This document shows, in pieces, positions 15,010 through 24,200 of a stretch of DNA of 64,000 nucleotides. Every line of letters begins with the position of its first letter. Position 1 is the stretch's first letter. The stretch lies in the NCBI GenBank assembly GCA_965221075.1, contig OZ244865.1, forward strand, positions 496,001-560,000. Direction: 5' to 3'. This DNA comes from UBA2970 sp965221075 (GTDB lineage: Bacteria; Verrucomicrobiota; Verrucomicrobiia; Limisphaerales; AAA164-E04). The position numbers were made by a program, and so were the translations under genes. The notes under the pieces were generated by a model that worked only from the letters and a program-made list of their open reading frames with translations, did no database searches and had not been told where the DNA came from.

Positions 15010-17696
15010 CTGGAGCTCGAGGAGGATCGCATCAGCGGGAGCATCCCCAGGAGGGACTGCTGGTCGAGGTACCACTTGCGCAGCGACCGCGAGAGCATCG
15101 AGTCGTTGAAGGACTTCAGGTTGCCCAGGTTGAGGGCGCTGTCGACCTCGCCCTTGAGCTTGGCGTGGAGATCCGACTTGCCCTTGCGGGACCAGCGGCT
15201 GAACGAGCCGTTTCCGTCGCCGAGCATCTGCGCCGCCGCACGCCGGATGTCGAGGGGGTAGCGGTAGTCGACCACCCGGACCAGGGCCTTGCTCAGCTTG
15301 CCCTCGATCACCTTCTCCTCGTCCTTGGCCAGGATCACCTTGCCGGCCAGCTCCAGGATCCTCCGCTCCAGCTTGACCACGATGTCGTCGTCCGCCAGCT
15401 TGCGCTCGGCGCTCAGCCCCAGATCCCGCCGGGCCGAGGCCAGCGCGCCGCAGGCCTGGCGGACCGCATCCTCGGCCAGCTTCTCGAAGTAGATCCGGGC
15501 CCGCTCGCGGATGACCTTCCGCTCCTCGTCGCTGAACTCGTGCTCCTCGCCGTCGAGGCCGGTGAACTTGGCGTAGGCCGGCGAGTCCAGCAGCTTCTCC
15601 AGCTTCGCCATCAGCTCCTTGGGGTCCAGGCGGGGGGCGGCAGCCACGCCCTCGGGCTCCTTCTTGAGCTCCAGGGAGAGCTTCACCGGCAGGAAGGAGA
15701 AGACGGCGCGGTCCACCCCGCCCAGCATCTCGATCTGCTCGTTGAGCCGCTTCCAGTGCGCCTGGTGCACCTCGTCCCGGTTGAGCGGCCCCACGAAGTC
15801 GAAGTCCCGCTCCACCAGCAGCGAGCGGTTGGCGTCGTCGAACCACCCGAGCATCTGCCGCAGGGGGAATCCGATCACCCCGGAGGCGCCCACGCTCAGG
15901 TTCACCTTCTCCACGGGGATCCGGTCCCGGGGATCGCGGGGGGCCTTGGCCTGGATGAACCGCTCGATCACCGACGAGGGAAGCTGCCTGATGGCGGCGG
16001 AGATCTCGGCGTAGGCGGTGACCAGCGGGTCCTTGCCGTAGTCGAAGACGGCCACGTCGTCCCACCGGAAGGAGTCGTCGTCGGCGGCGTAGACCGCCTT
16101 CTCCTCCACCACGCCGCGGTCGTCGAAGTAGCCCCACTGGATCGCCGCCCGATCGTGGGGAAGGACCGTTTCGGTGGTGCGCATCTTGGCTCCGGTGAAG
16201 GCGCTGGCGAGGAACACCTGGTACTCCATCACCGAATTCGAGGTGTAGTCGTCCTTGTACTTGGCGAGATCCTCGCCCTTGAGGTAGGCGTCGGCCCACT
16301 GGTCGAGCTGGCTGTGGTTCAGGGTGGTGGTGAGGCTTCCGGCGAAGTTGTGCCTCAGCCCCAGCACGTGGCCCACCTCGTGGGCCACGACGGAGCGGAC
16401 GTAGTCCTGCGACATCCTCAGCACCGCCTCGTCGGTGGCCTCGGGATCGGAGAGGATGTTCTCCAGCCCCGCGACGAACTGCCGGGCGAAGGACTCGCTC
16501 GACATCCGGCAGACGGTGGAGTGCGGCCACCGGTGGGAGTGGGAGTGCGAGTGCGCGTGCTCGTCCCCGCCGTCCTGGTCGCCGCCGTCCTCCTTCTCCT
16601 TTTCCTTCTCTTTCTCCTTCTCCTCCAGCAGGGCGCGCATGCGGCGCAGGATCACCCGCGCCCTTGCCTTGCCGCTGATGGCGAAGACCGAGGTCATGTA
16701 GGCCTGGCCGTGGATCGACTCCCCGGTGAGGGGATCCACCAGGATGTCGGCATAGGCGAAGCCGGCGTTGTCCCAGGGAACCCACTGGACCACGTTGTGA
16801 TCGGCGTCCGGCGCGGTCACCCCCTCGGGAGCCATCTCGGCCTCGATCACCTTGCGCCCGAAGGCGCGGTTCCAGTACTCGATCCCTCCCCGCATCGCCT
16901 CGCGGTACTCCTCGGGCGTGTTGCTGCTGTAGTAGAACCTGAGCGGCTTCTCCAGATCGAAGCGGGCGATGCGAGAGGCCGGCCGTCCGGTGGTCTCCTC
17001 CAGCCGGGCCTGGGTCTCGAAGAAGCGGACATGGGGATCGTCGAGCCGGACCGGCTCCTTGCCCTGGTAGTCCCCCGGCCGGTAGGGCTTGATGAAGTAG
17101 CGGATCTCGTAGCGCTCCTCGGTGTCGGCGAAGAAGGCGGACCGGCTGCGCAGCAGGGCGCTCTGGCGGATCACCAGCTGGCCGCCCTCCCCGGCCTGGC
17201 GCATCTCGAAGATGCGGGCGCCGGGGATCTCGTAGGTGTCCTCGCCCAGGAAGGGGTTGAAGGAGCGGGAGATGGAGTACCATATGTCGGTGAAGGCGCG
17301 GCGCATGCCCCGGTTGAAGTCGATCACCACGTGCTCCTCGTCCTGCTCGACGATGGGGAAGCTGGCCACGAACCGCTTGGCGGGCAGGTCCCGGGTGACC
17401 ACCAGGCCGCCGACATCCTCGTACATGTCCACCGCGTCGGGGAACAGCTCGAAGGCGACCACCTTGCCCGCCAGGCCGGTGCTGGTGGCGGCCGTGACCT
17501 GGGGGATGACCGACATGGACATCAGGTAGCGCTCCCCGAAGGCGTCGCGGGGGATCCCGATGTGGCGGTTCTCGGTGGGAACGAGCGGGTGGCCGGAGCC
17601 TTCCGCTTCGTGCGGGTCGGCGGGGGCCAGGAGGGGGAGCGCCGCCAGGAGGGCCGGGGCCAGCAGTCGGATCATGTGCGGAAGGCTAGAGCGCAT
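15006..17696 (-). CDS. Large secreted zinc metalloprotease (metzincin, DUF5117/DUF4953 type)
   Basis: An 896-residue secreted protease with an N-terminal signal peptide (an ATG at 17675, giving MIRLLAPALLAALPLL, is an equally good start). It has an N-terminal DUF5117-like region and the metzincin zinc motif HEVGHVLGLRH (H439, E440, H443, H449), followed by a Met-turn in SNSVMEY. A striking insert stands about 60 residues before the active site (about 358-390): alternating Glu/Lys, a GGDQDGGDEH stretch and a His-Ser run with five histidines, which could bind metal. The C-terminus ends in six serines. This family in Bacteroidota and Verrucomicrobiota is exported. Convergent overlap of its stop with the dehydrogenase stop is noted separately. 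Confidence 0.9.
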   Translation of the reverse strand: MRSSLPHMIRLLAPALLAALPLLAPADPHEAEGSGHPLVPTENRHIGIPRDAFGERYLMSMSVIPQVTAATSTGLAGKVVAFELFPDAVDMYEDVGGLVVTRDLPAKRFVASFPIVEQDEEHVVIDFNRGMRRAFTDIWYSISRSFNPFLGEDTYEIPGARIFEMRQAGEGGQLVIRQSALLRSRSAFFADTEERYEIRYFIKPYRPGDYQGKEPVRLDDPHVRFFETQARLEETTGRPASRIARFDLEKPLRFYYSSNTPEEYREAMRGGIEYWNRAFGRKVIEAEMAPEGVTAPDADHNVVQWVPWDNAGFAYADILVDPLTGESIHGQAYMTSVFAISGKARARVILRRMRALLEEKEKEKEKEKEDGGDQDGGDEHAHSHSHSHRWPHSTVCRMSSESFARQFVAGLENILSDPEATDEAVLRMSQDYVRSVVAHEVGHVLGLRHNFAGSLTTTLNHSQLDQWADAYLKGEDLAKYKDDYTSNSVMEYQVFLASAFTGAKMRTTETVLPHDRAAIQWGYFDDRGVVEEKAVYAADDDSFRWDDVAVFDYGKDPLVTAYAEISAAIRQLPSSVIERFIQAKAPRDPRDRIPVEKVNLSVGASGVIGFPLRQMLGWFDDANRSLLVERDFDFVGPLNRDEVHQAHWKRLNEQIEMLGGVDRAVFSFLPVKLSLELKKEPEGVAAAPRLDPKELMAKLEKLLDSPAYAKFTGLDGEEHEFSDEERKVIRERARIYFEKLAEDAVRQACGALASARRDLGLSAERKLADDDIVVKLERRILELAGKVILAKDEEKVIEGKLSKALVRVVDYRYPLDIRRAAAQMLGDGNGSFSRWSRKGKSDLHAKLKGEVDSALNLGNLKSFNDSMLSRSLRKWYLDQQSLLGMLPLMRSSSSSS

Positions 17697-17733
17697 CGGC
17701 GCCGAGTCAAACGCTTATGCCCGGCGCCGCCCT

Positions 17734-19602
17734 TCAGGGGCAGATCATGTCGGCCACGGTGTGGTTGGCGGGGATGAAGGGCAGCACATGCTCGGTGTAG
17801 GGCACGATCACGTCCAGCACGTAGGGCTCCTCCGCCTCCAGCATGCGCTCCATGGCGGGCTGGAGGTCCCGCAGGAACATCACCCGCTCGCAGGTCACCC
17901 CGAAGCCCCGGCAGAGGGACACGTAGTCGGGATAGATGGCCCTGGGGTTCCCGGGATCCCCCAGGTAGGTGTGGCCCCGGTTGCCCTGGTAGAAGCGGTC
18001 CTCCCACTGCACCACCATCCCCAGGTGCTGGTTGTTGAGCACCAGGGCCTTGGCCGCGATCCGCTCGATCTTGGCGGTGGCCAGCTCCTGGATGTTCATC
18101 AGGAAGGATCCGTCGCCGTCGATGTCCACCACCTGGCGCTCGGGGCAGGCCACCTTGGCGCCCAGGGCGGCCGGATAGCCGTAGCCCATGGCCCCCAGCC
18201 CGGCGCTGGTCAGGAACTGGCGGGGACGGGAGAACCGGTAGTACTGCCCCGCCCACATCTGGTGCTGGCCCACGCCGGTGGTGAGGATGGCCTCCCCGCC
18301 GGTCAGCTGGTAGAGCATGTCGATGGCCTTCTGGGGGAGGATCACCTCCTCCTCCATCCCCTCCAGGTGGTCCGACATGTGCTGGGAGCGCATCACCTCC
18401 TCGGTGACCGAGTAGCGGAAGGGGCCCTTCTCCTTCCACCGGCGGATCTGGTCGTGCCACGGGCCGAAGTCCGACTCGACGGGGCGCTCCCGGATCCGCC
18501 CGAGCATGCGCTCGAGCACGTCCCGGGCGTCCCCCACCAGCGGCATCTGCACCTTCTTGTTCTTGTTGTGCTCGCTGGCGTCGATGTCCACGTGGACGAT
18601 GGTCCCGTGCTCGCAGAACTGGCTCACCTTGCCGGTGACCCGGTCGTCGAAGCGCACCCCGAAGGCCAGCAGCAGGTCGGCTCCGGGGGCGAGCTCCCTG
18701 ACCCGGGCCTCGCCGTCCTCCCCCGCGATCCGGCGCCGCTCCCCGCTGACCGCCCAGTTGGCGTAGGCCGCCCCGTGCATGCCCAGCCACCGCAGGGAGA
18801 GGGGATCGGTCTCGGGGAAGGCGCCGCAGCCCATGATGGTGGTGGTGACCGGGATCCGGGCCTCCCGGGCGAACTCCCGCAGGGCCTGGCTGGCGCCGCT
18901 GGAGACGATCCCCCCTCCGGTGTAGAACAGCGGACGGGAGGAGGAGCGGATCCGCTCGACGATCCGGTCGATGTCGGCGTCGTCCACCTCGGGGACGGGC
19001 TGGTAGCCCCGGATCCGGGGCTTGTCGGGGAACTCCGGACGGCAGGTCTCCTGCTGGATGTTCTTGGGGATGTCGATCACCACCGGGCCGGGGCGGCCGG
19101 TGGAGGCGATGTGCAGGGCCTCCTGCACGATCCGGGGGATGTCCCGGACCTGGGTGCACAGGTAGCTGTGCTTGACCATGGGGAGGGTGGTGCCGAAGAA
19201 GTCGGTCTCCTGGAAGGCCCCCTTGCCGATCATCGCCTGGGGCACCTGGCCGGTGATCGCCACCAGGGGGACCGAGTCCATCCAGGCGTCGGCGATTCCG
19301 GTGACCAGGTTGGTGGCGCCGGGGCCGCTGGTGGCCATGCACACCCCCGGCCGGCCCGTGGCCCGGGCGTAGCCCTCGGCGGCGAAGGCCCCTCCCTGCT
19401 CGTGGCGGGGGAGGATCACCCGGATGCGGCTGGAGCGGGTCAGCGACTGGTGCATCTCCATGCTGGCCCCGCCCGGGTAGGCGAAGATGGTGTCGACCCC
19501 GTAGCGCTCCAGGGAGGCGACCAGGACCGCGCTGCCGGTCATGGGCGGATGCTCCTCGGGGGGAGGGGCGGGATCGGTCCTCTCCAGCGTGCTTGCTTCC
19601 AT
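17734..19602 (-). CDS. ilvB: Acetolactate synthase, large (catalytic) subunit
   Basis: A 622-residue thiamine-diphosphate enzyme that makes acetolactate/acetohydroxybutyrate, the first common step of branched-chain amino acid synthesis. Seen features are the catalytic Glu in ILPRHEQGGAFAAEGYAR, the FAD/pyruvate-side GPGATNLVTGIADAWMDS, and the ThDP/Mg motif GDGSFLMNIQELATAKIERI followed by NNQHLGMVVQWEDRFY. That last segment is typical of biosynthetic AHAS rather than catabolic AlsS. A 20-residue Pro/Glu leader precedes the core. No ilvN (regulatory subunit) or ilvC is adjacent, so the small subunit must be elsewhere. I saw no leader-peptide attenuator upstream. Separated by 136 nt from xseA on the same strand. 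Confidence 0.95.
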   Translation of the reverse strand: MEASTLERTDPAPPPEEHPPMTGSAVLVASLERYGVDTIFAYPGGASMEMHQSLTRSSRIRVILPRHEQGGAFAAEGYARATGRPGVCMATSGPGATNLVTGIADAWMDSVPLVAITGQVPQAMIGKGAFQETDFFGTTLPMVKHSYLCTQVRDIPRIVQEALHIASTGRPGPVVIDIPKNIQQETCRPEFPDKPRIRGYQPVPEVDDADIDRIVERIRSSSRPLFYTGGGIVSSGASQALREFAREARIPVTTTIMGCGAFPETDPLSLRWLGMHGAAYANWAVSGERRRIAGEDGEARVRELAPGADLLLAFGVRFDDRVTGKVSQFCEHGTIVHVDIDASEHNKNKKVQMPLVGDARDVLERMLGRIRERPVESDFGPWHDQIRRWKEKGPFRYSVTEEVMRSQHMSDHLEGMEEEVILPQKAIDMLYQLTGGEAILTTGVGQHQMWAGQYYRFSRPRQFLTSAGLGAMGYGYPAALGAKVACPERQVVDIDGDGSFLMNIQELATAKIERIAAKALVLNNQHLGMVVQWEDRFYQGNRGHTYLGDPGNPRAIYPDYVSLCRGFGVTCERVMFLRDLQPAMERMLEAEEPYVLDVIVPYTEHVLPFIPANHTVADMICP

Positions 19603-19738
19603 CGCGTGTCCCTTGGTCTCTCTTCGGTGGCCGGGGGATGGCGGGCCTCCTTGGCTCGGGGACGGCGGGGGGCGGTCCGGAAGGAGGACGGGGGCCGGCT
19701 CCGGCGGGCCCCGAGGCTAGGGAAGGCGGGGGCCGGGG

Positions 19739-21148
19739 TCAAGAGGCGGAGGTCCGCTCCACCCGGCTCCAGACCCGGCCCTCCTTCAGGGTGGTGACCA
19801 GGAGATCGCCCGCCTCCAGCGCGCCGGTTTCTCCGAGGACCCGCCCGCTCCCCTCCAGGCGGGTGATGGAGTAGCCCCGCTCCAGCACGTTGCGGTGGGA
19901 GAGGTGCCTCAGGCTGGCGCCCAGCCGCTCCACCGAGGAGCGGGCCCTCTCCATCCGGTTCCTCCCCCGCTCCCGGACCAGCTGGCCCAGCTGGCGGCAC
20001 CTCTCGCTCCTGGCCCCGATGCGGGCCGAGGGGTCGATCGCCCGCAGCCGGCCGGCCAGCCGCTCCAGCCGGTGGCTCCGGGCGTCGAGGCTCCGGCGCA
20101 GGAGGCCGGCCATCGACCTCTCCAGATCGTCCATCCGCTGCTGGCGCTGCTGCAGGACCCGGCGGGGGTGGAGGCCGGCCAGCCGCAGCCCCCGCTGGCG
20201 GAGCGTCTCGGCCTGCTCCTGCGCCACCCGCCGCACCGCCTGGGCCAGCCTGCGGGTGGCGTCGGGCAGGGGATGGAGCCCGGCCAGGTGGCGCAGGCGC
20301 CGGCGGGCCCTCTCCTCCATGTCCCGCAGGGAGCCCATGACCGCCTTGCTGCTGTCCAGGACGTTCTGGGTGAGGATCTCGGCGGCGGCACTGGGGGTGG
20401 GGGCCCGCAGGTCGGAGACGAAGTCGCAGATGGTGTGGTCGGTCTCGTGCCCCACCGCCGAGACCACGGGCAGCTCAGAGGCGGCCACCGCCCGGGCCAG
20501 CTCCTCCTCGTTGAAGGCCCAAAGCTGCTCCAGGCTGCCGCCGCCCCGGGCGATCAGGATCGCGTCCAGCGGGCGCCCTTCCCCGAGGTGGAAGCGGTTG
20601 AGCCGGCCGATGGCCGCGGCGATCTCCCCGGCGGTGCCCTCGCCCTGGACCCGGGTGTGGGCCAGATGGAAGACCAGGGCGGGGTTGCGCCGCCTGGAGA
20701 CGTTCTCGATGTCCCGGATCACCGCGCCGTCCCGGGAGGTGATCAGCCCCACGCGGAAGGGGTAGCGGGGCAGGGGGCGCTTGCGCTCCTGGTCGAATAG
20801 CCCCTCCAGGCGCAGCTTCTCCTTGAGCCGCTCGAACTCCAGGTGCAGGGCCCCGGTGCCGGCCGGCTCCACCGCCGAGACCACCAGCTGGTACTGCCCC
20901 CTCTGCTCGTAGACCGTCACCTCGCCCTCCAGCACCAGCTGGATCCCCTCCCTCAGGGAGTCGCGGTGGGCGACCCGGACGCTGCGGAAGAGCACGCACT
21001 GGAGCAGGGAGCCGCGGTCCTTCAGGGCGAAGTAGACGTGCCCCGAGGCCGGAAGGCTCAGGTTGCTCACCTCGCCCGAGACCCGGACCCTCTGGAACAT
21101 CGCCGAGAGCGTCCCCCGGATCCTTCGGGTCAGCTCGCTCACCGTCAT
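19739..21148 (-). CDS. xseA: Exodeoxyribonuclease VII large subunit
   Basis: A 469-residue large subunit of exonuclease VII, which degrades single-stranded DNA in repair. The N-terminal OB-fold is present (SELTRRIRGTLSAMFQRVRVSGEVSNLSLPASGHVYFALKD), then the catalytic domain with RVGLITSRDGAVIRDI, ILIARGGGSLEQLWAFNEE and SAVGHETDHTICDFVSD. A long Arg-rich coiled-coil domain follows before the C-terminal SLRHLSHRNVLERGYSIT segment. The ATG at 21148 is selected because the ORF extension upstream is Pro/Arg-rich and unlike the family. The small subunit XseB is not visible next to it. It lies 114 nt downstream of gltB on the same strand. Confidence 0.95.
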   Translation of the reverse strand: MTVSELTRRIRGTLSAMFQRVRVSGEVSNLSLPASGHVYFALKDRGSLLQCVLFRSVRVAHRDSLREGIQLVLEGEVTVYEQRGQYQLVVSAVEPAGTGALHLEFERLKEKLRLEGLFDQERKRPLPRYPFRVGLITSRDGAVIRDIENVSRRRNPALVFHLAHTRVQGEGTAGEIAAAIGRLNRFHLGEGRPLDAILIARGGGSLEQLWAFNEEELARAVAASELPVVSAVGHETDHTICDFVSDLRAPTPSAAAEILTQNVLDSSKAVMGSLRDMEERARRRLRHLAGLHPLPDATRRLAQAVRRVAQEQAETLRQRGLRLAGLHPRRVLQQRQQRMDDLERSMAGLLRRSLDARSHRLERLAGRLRAIDPSARIGARSERCRQLGQLVRERGRNRMERARSSVERLGASLRHLSHRNVLERGYSITRLEGSGRVLGETGALEAGDLLVTTLKEGRVWSRVERTSAS

Positions 21149-21262
21149 CGGGCGGGGGCTCTGCGGCGGATCCCCGGGCCCGGGCCTCCGGGGACGGAAG
21201 AGCCCCGGAGCGAGGCGTGCCGATCTCGGGCTGTCCCGGAAGCCAGGCAAGGCCGGCGCCTC

Positions 21263-24200
21263 CTAGAAGGAGCCCCGGGGGGGCGCCTCGGGCCGCTCCC
21301 GGGAAAGCTCGTGGACCGGCGCCGAGGAGATCGTGGCGCTGGGAGGGACGGGCACCACGCACCAGAAGCGGCCCATGGCCTCCTCCCAGCCGCCCAGGAT
21401 CTCCCGGGCCCGCTCCGACTCGGTGGCCTCCAGGTGGCTGAAGATCAGCCCCTGCAGCTCCTTGATGTCGCGGTGCTCGTCCAGGCGCTCCAGCTGGACC
21501 ATGGCGGGGTTGTGCTGCTGGGGGAAGCGGCCGTCGAGGTCGTAGACGTAGGCGATGCCCCCGCTCATCCCGGCCCCGAAGTTGCGCCCCGCCCTGCCCA
21601 GGACCACCACCGTGCCCCCGGTCATGTACTCGCAGCCGTGGTCCCCGACCCCCTCCACCACCGCGGTGCCTCCCGAGTTGCGCACGCAGAAGCGCTCTCC
21701 GGCGCATCCGGCCACGAACAGGCGGCCTCCGGTGGCGCCGTACATCACGGTGTTGCCCACGATGATGTTCTCCGACCAGGGGAAGCGGCTCCGCTCGTCC
21801 GGGCGCACCGCCACCTCTCCGCCGTTCATCCCCTTGCAGACGTAGTCGTTGGCCTCGCCCAGCAGGCGGATGCGGATGCCGCGCACCAGGAAGGCGCCCA
21901 GCCCCTGCCCGGCGCATCCGCGGAGGGTCAGGTCGATCGAGCGGTCGGGCAGGCCCCGGCTGCCGTTGCCGTAGGCGATCAGCCCCGAGACCTTGGTGCC
22001 GATGTTGCGGCGGATGTTGGTCACCTTGTAGGAGAGGGCCACGCGGCCCTTGCCGTTGATCGCCATCTGGGCGTCGGTGATGATCCGGTCGTCGAGGGAG
22101 CTGGCGCCGAAGCGCTCGTTGCGCTCCCGGGTGTGGATCCTGGGAGTGGCCCCGGAGGGATCGGCCTGGTGGAGCAGCCTCTCCAGGCTCAGGGTGGCGA
22201 TCCGCCCCTGGAGCGGCTCGGGGAACTGGCCGGGGGGGCGGGGGAGCAGCAGGTCGGTCCGGCCCACCAGGTCGTCGAAGTGGCGGATCCCCAGGGAGGC
22301 CATGATCTCCCGGGTCTCCTGGGCCACGCTGTCGAAGAAGGCGACCACGTTCTCCGGCTTGCCCCGGAACTTGGCGCGCAGCTTCTCCTGCTGGGTGGCC
22401 ACCCCCACCGGGCAGGAGTTGAGGTGGCAGACCCGGAACATGGCGCATCCGGCCGCGATCAGGGCCGCGGTGCCGAAGTTGAACTCCTCGGCGCCCAGCA
22501 GGGCGGCCATCACGATGTCCCGCCCGGTCTTGATCCCGCCGTCGGTGCGCAGCACCACCCTCGAGCGCAGGTCGTTGAGCATCAGGGTCTGCTGCGCCTC
22601 GGCGATGCCGAACTCGAAGGGCACCCCGGTGTGCTTGATCGAGCTCTGGGGGGAGGCTCCGGTGCCCCCGTCGTGGCCGCTGATCAGGATGACGTCGGCG
22701 AAGGCCTTGGCCACCCCGGCGGCCACCGTGCCCACCCCGGCGCAGGCCACCAGCTTCACGCAGACCTTGGCCCGGGGGTTGACCTCCTTGAGGTCGTAGA
22801 TCAGCTGGGCCAGATCCTCGATGCTGTAGATGTCGTGGTGCGGAGGAGGGGAGATGAGCGGCACGCCGGGAGTGGAGTGGCGCAGCCGGGCGATCATCTC
22901 CGAGACCTTGTGGCCTGGCAGCTGGCCGCCCTCGCCGGGCTTGGCCCCCTGGGCGATCTTGATCTCGATCTCGCTGGCGCTGGAGAGGTACTCGGGCGTG
23001 ACCCCGAAGCGGCCCGAGGCCACCTGCTTGATCGCCGAGCAGGGGTTGTCCCCGTTCTCCCGCAGCTGGTAGCGGCCGGGATCCTCGCCTCCCTCCCCCG
23101 AGTTGGACTTGCCTCCGATGCGGTTCATGGCGATGGCCAGGCACTCGTGGGCCTCGGGGGAGAGGGCTCCCAGGCTCATGCCCGCGGTGGTGAAGCGCAC
23201 CCGGATGCTCTCGACCGGCTCCACCTCCTCCAGGGGGATGGCGGCCGAGGGGCGGAAGTCGAGCAGGTCCCGGATGGAGACCGGATCCCGCCCGTCGGTG
23301 GTCCGGGCGTACTCCCGGTAGAGCTCCCCGTCTCCCTTGCGCAGGTACTTGTGGAGCGACTGCACCACCTTCTTGTTGAAGGCGTGGAACTCGCCCCGCC
23401 CCCCCGGCAGGACCTTGTAGTGGCCGCCCTCCTCCAGGGCCGCCTCCCCGCCGTCCCCGTAGGCCTGCCGGTGGCGCCGGACCGCGTCCTCGGCGATGTG
23501 CTCCAGGCCGATGCCGCCGATCTGGGAGCGGGTGCCGTAGAAGCAGCGGCCGATCACCTGCTGGGAGAGCCCGATGGCCTCGAAGATCTGGGCCCCCCGG
23601 TAGCTGCTCATGGAGGAGATGCCCATCTTGGACATGATCTTGAGGATGCCGTTCTCGATCGCGGTGCGGTAGTTGGCCAGGGCCTGCTCCAGGCCCGGGT
23701 CCCTGGGGAGGGAGCCGTCCTCCTCCTCCATGCCCCCCGCCTCCACCCAGTGGCGGACGGTGTCGATGGCCACGTAGGGGTTGACGGCCGAGGCGCCGAA
23801 GCCGATCAGGCAGGCGAACTGGTGGACGTCGCGCGCCTCCCCGGTCTCGCAGACGATGGAGGCGCGCAGGCGCTTGCCCTCCCGGATCAGGTGGTGGTGG
23901 ACGCTGCCCACCGCCAGCAGCATGGGGACGGGGACCCGCCGGGCGGGATCCTCCCCGGTCCGGTCGCTCAGGATCAGCACCGGCCGCTCCTGGTCCACCG
24001 CCTCGCAGGCCTGGCGGCCCAGCCTCTCCAGGGCCCGGTCCAGGCCCCCGGCCCCCTCCTCCAGCGGGAAGCGGCACTCCAGGGTGCGGCTGCCGAAGCC
24101 CTCCGGGCCGATGCCGCGCAGCGTCTCCAGCTCGCAGTCGAGCAGGAAGGGGCTGGAGATGCGGATCAGCCGGGCGTGCTCCGGGGTCTCCTCCAGCCAG

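Noticed and set aside
16580..16625. Simple CTTCTC-type repeat considered as a microsatellite or regulatory element
   Set aside because: It encodes the in-frame Glu/Lys insert of the protease; noted there instead.
14712..19797. Long plus-strand open frames across the protease and ilvB region
   Set aside because: Composition is that of antisense shadows (repeated VDH, QVAQ, GGG); real motifs are on the minus strand.
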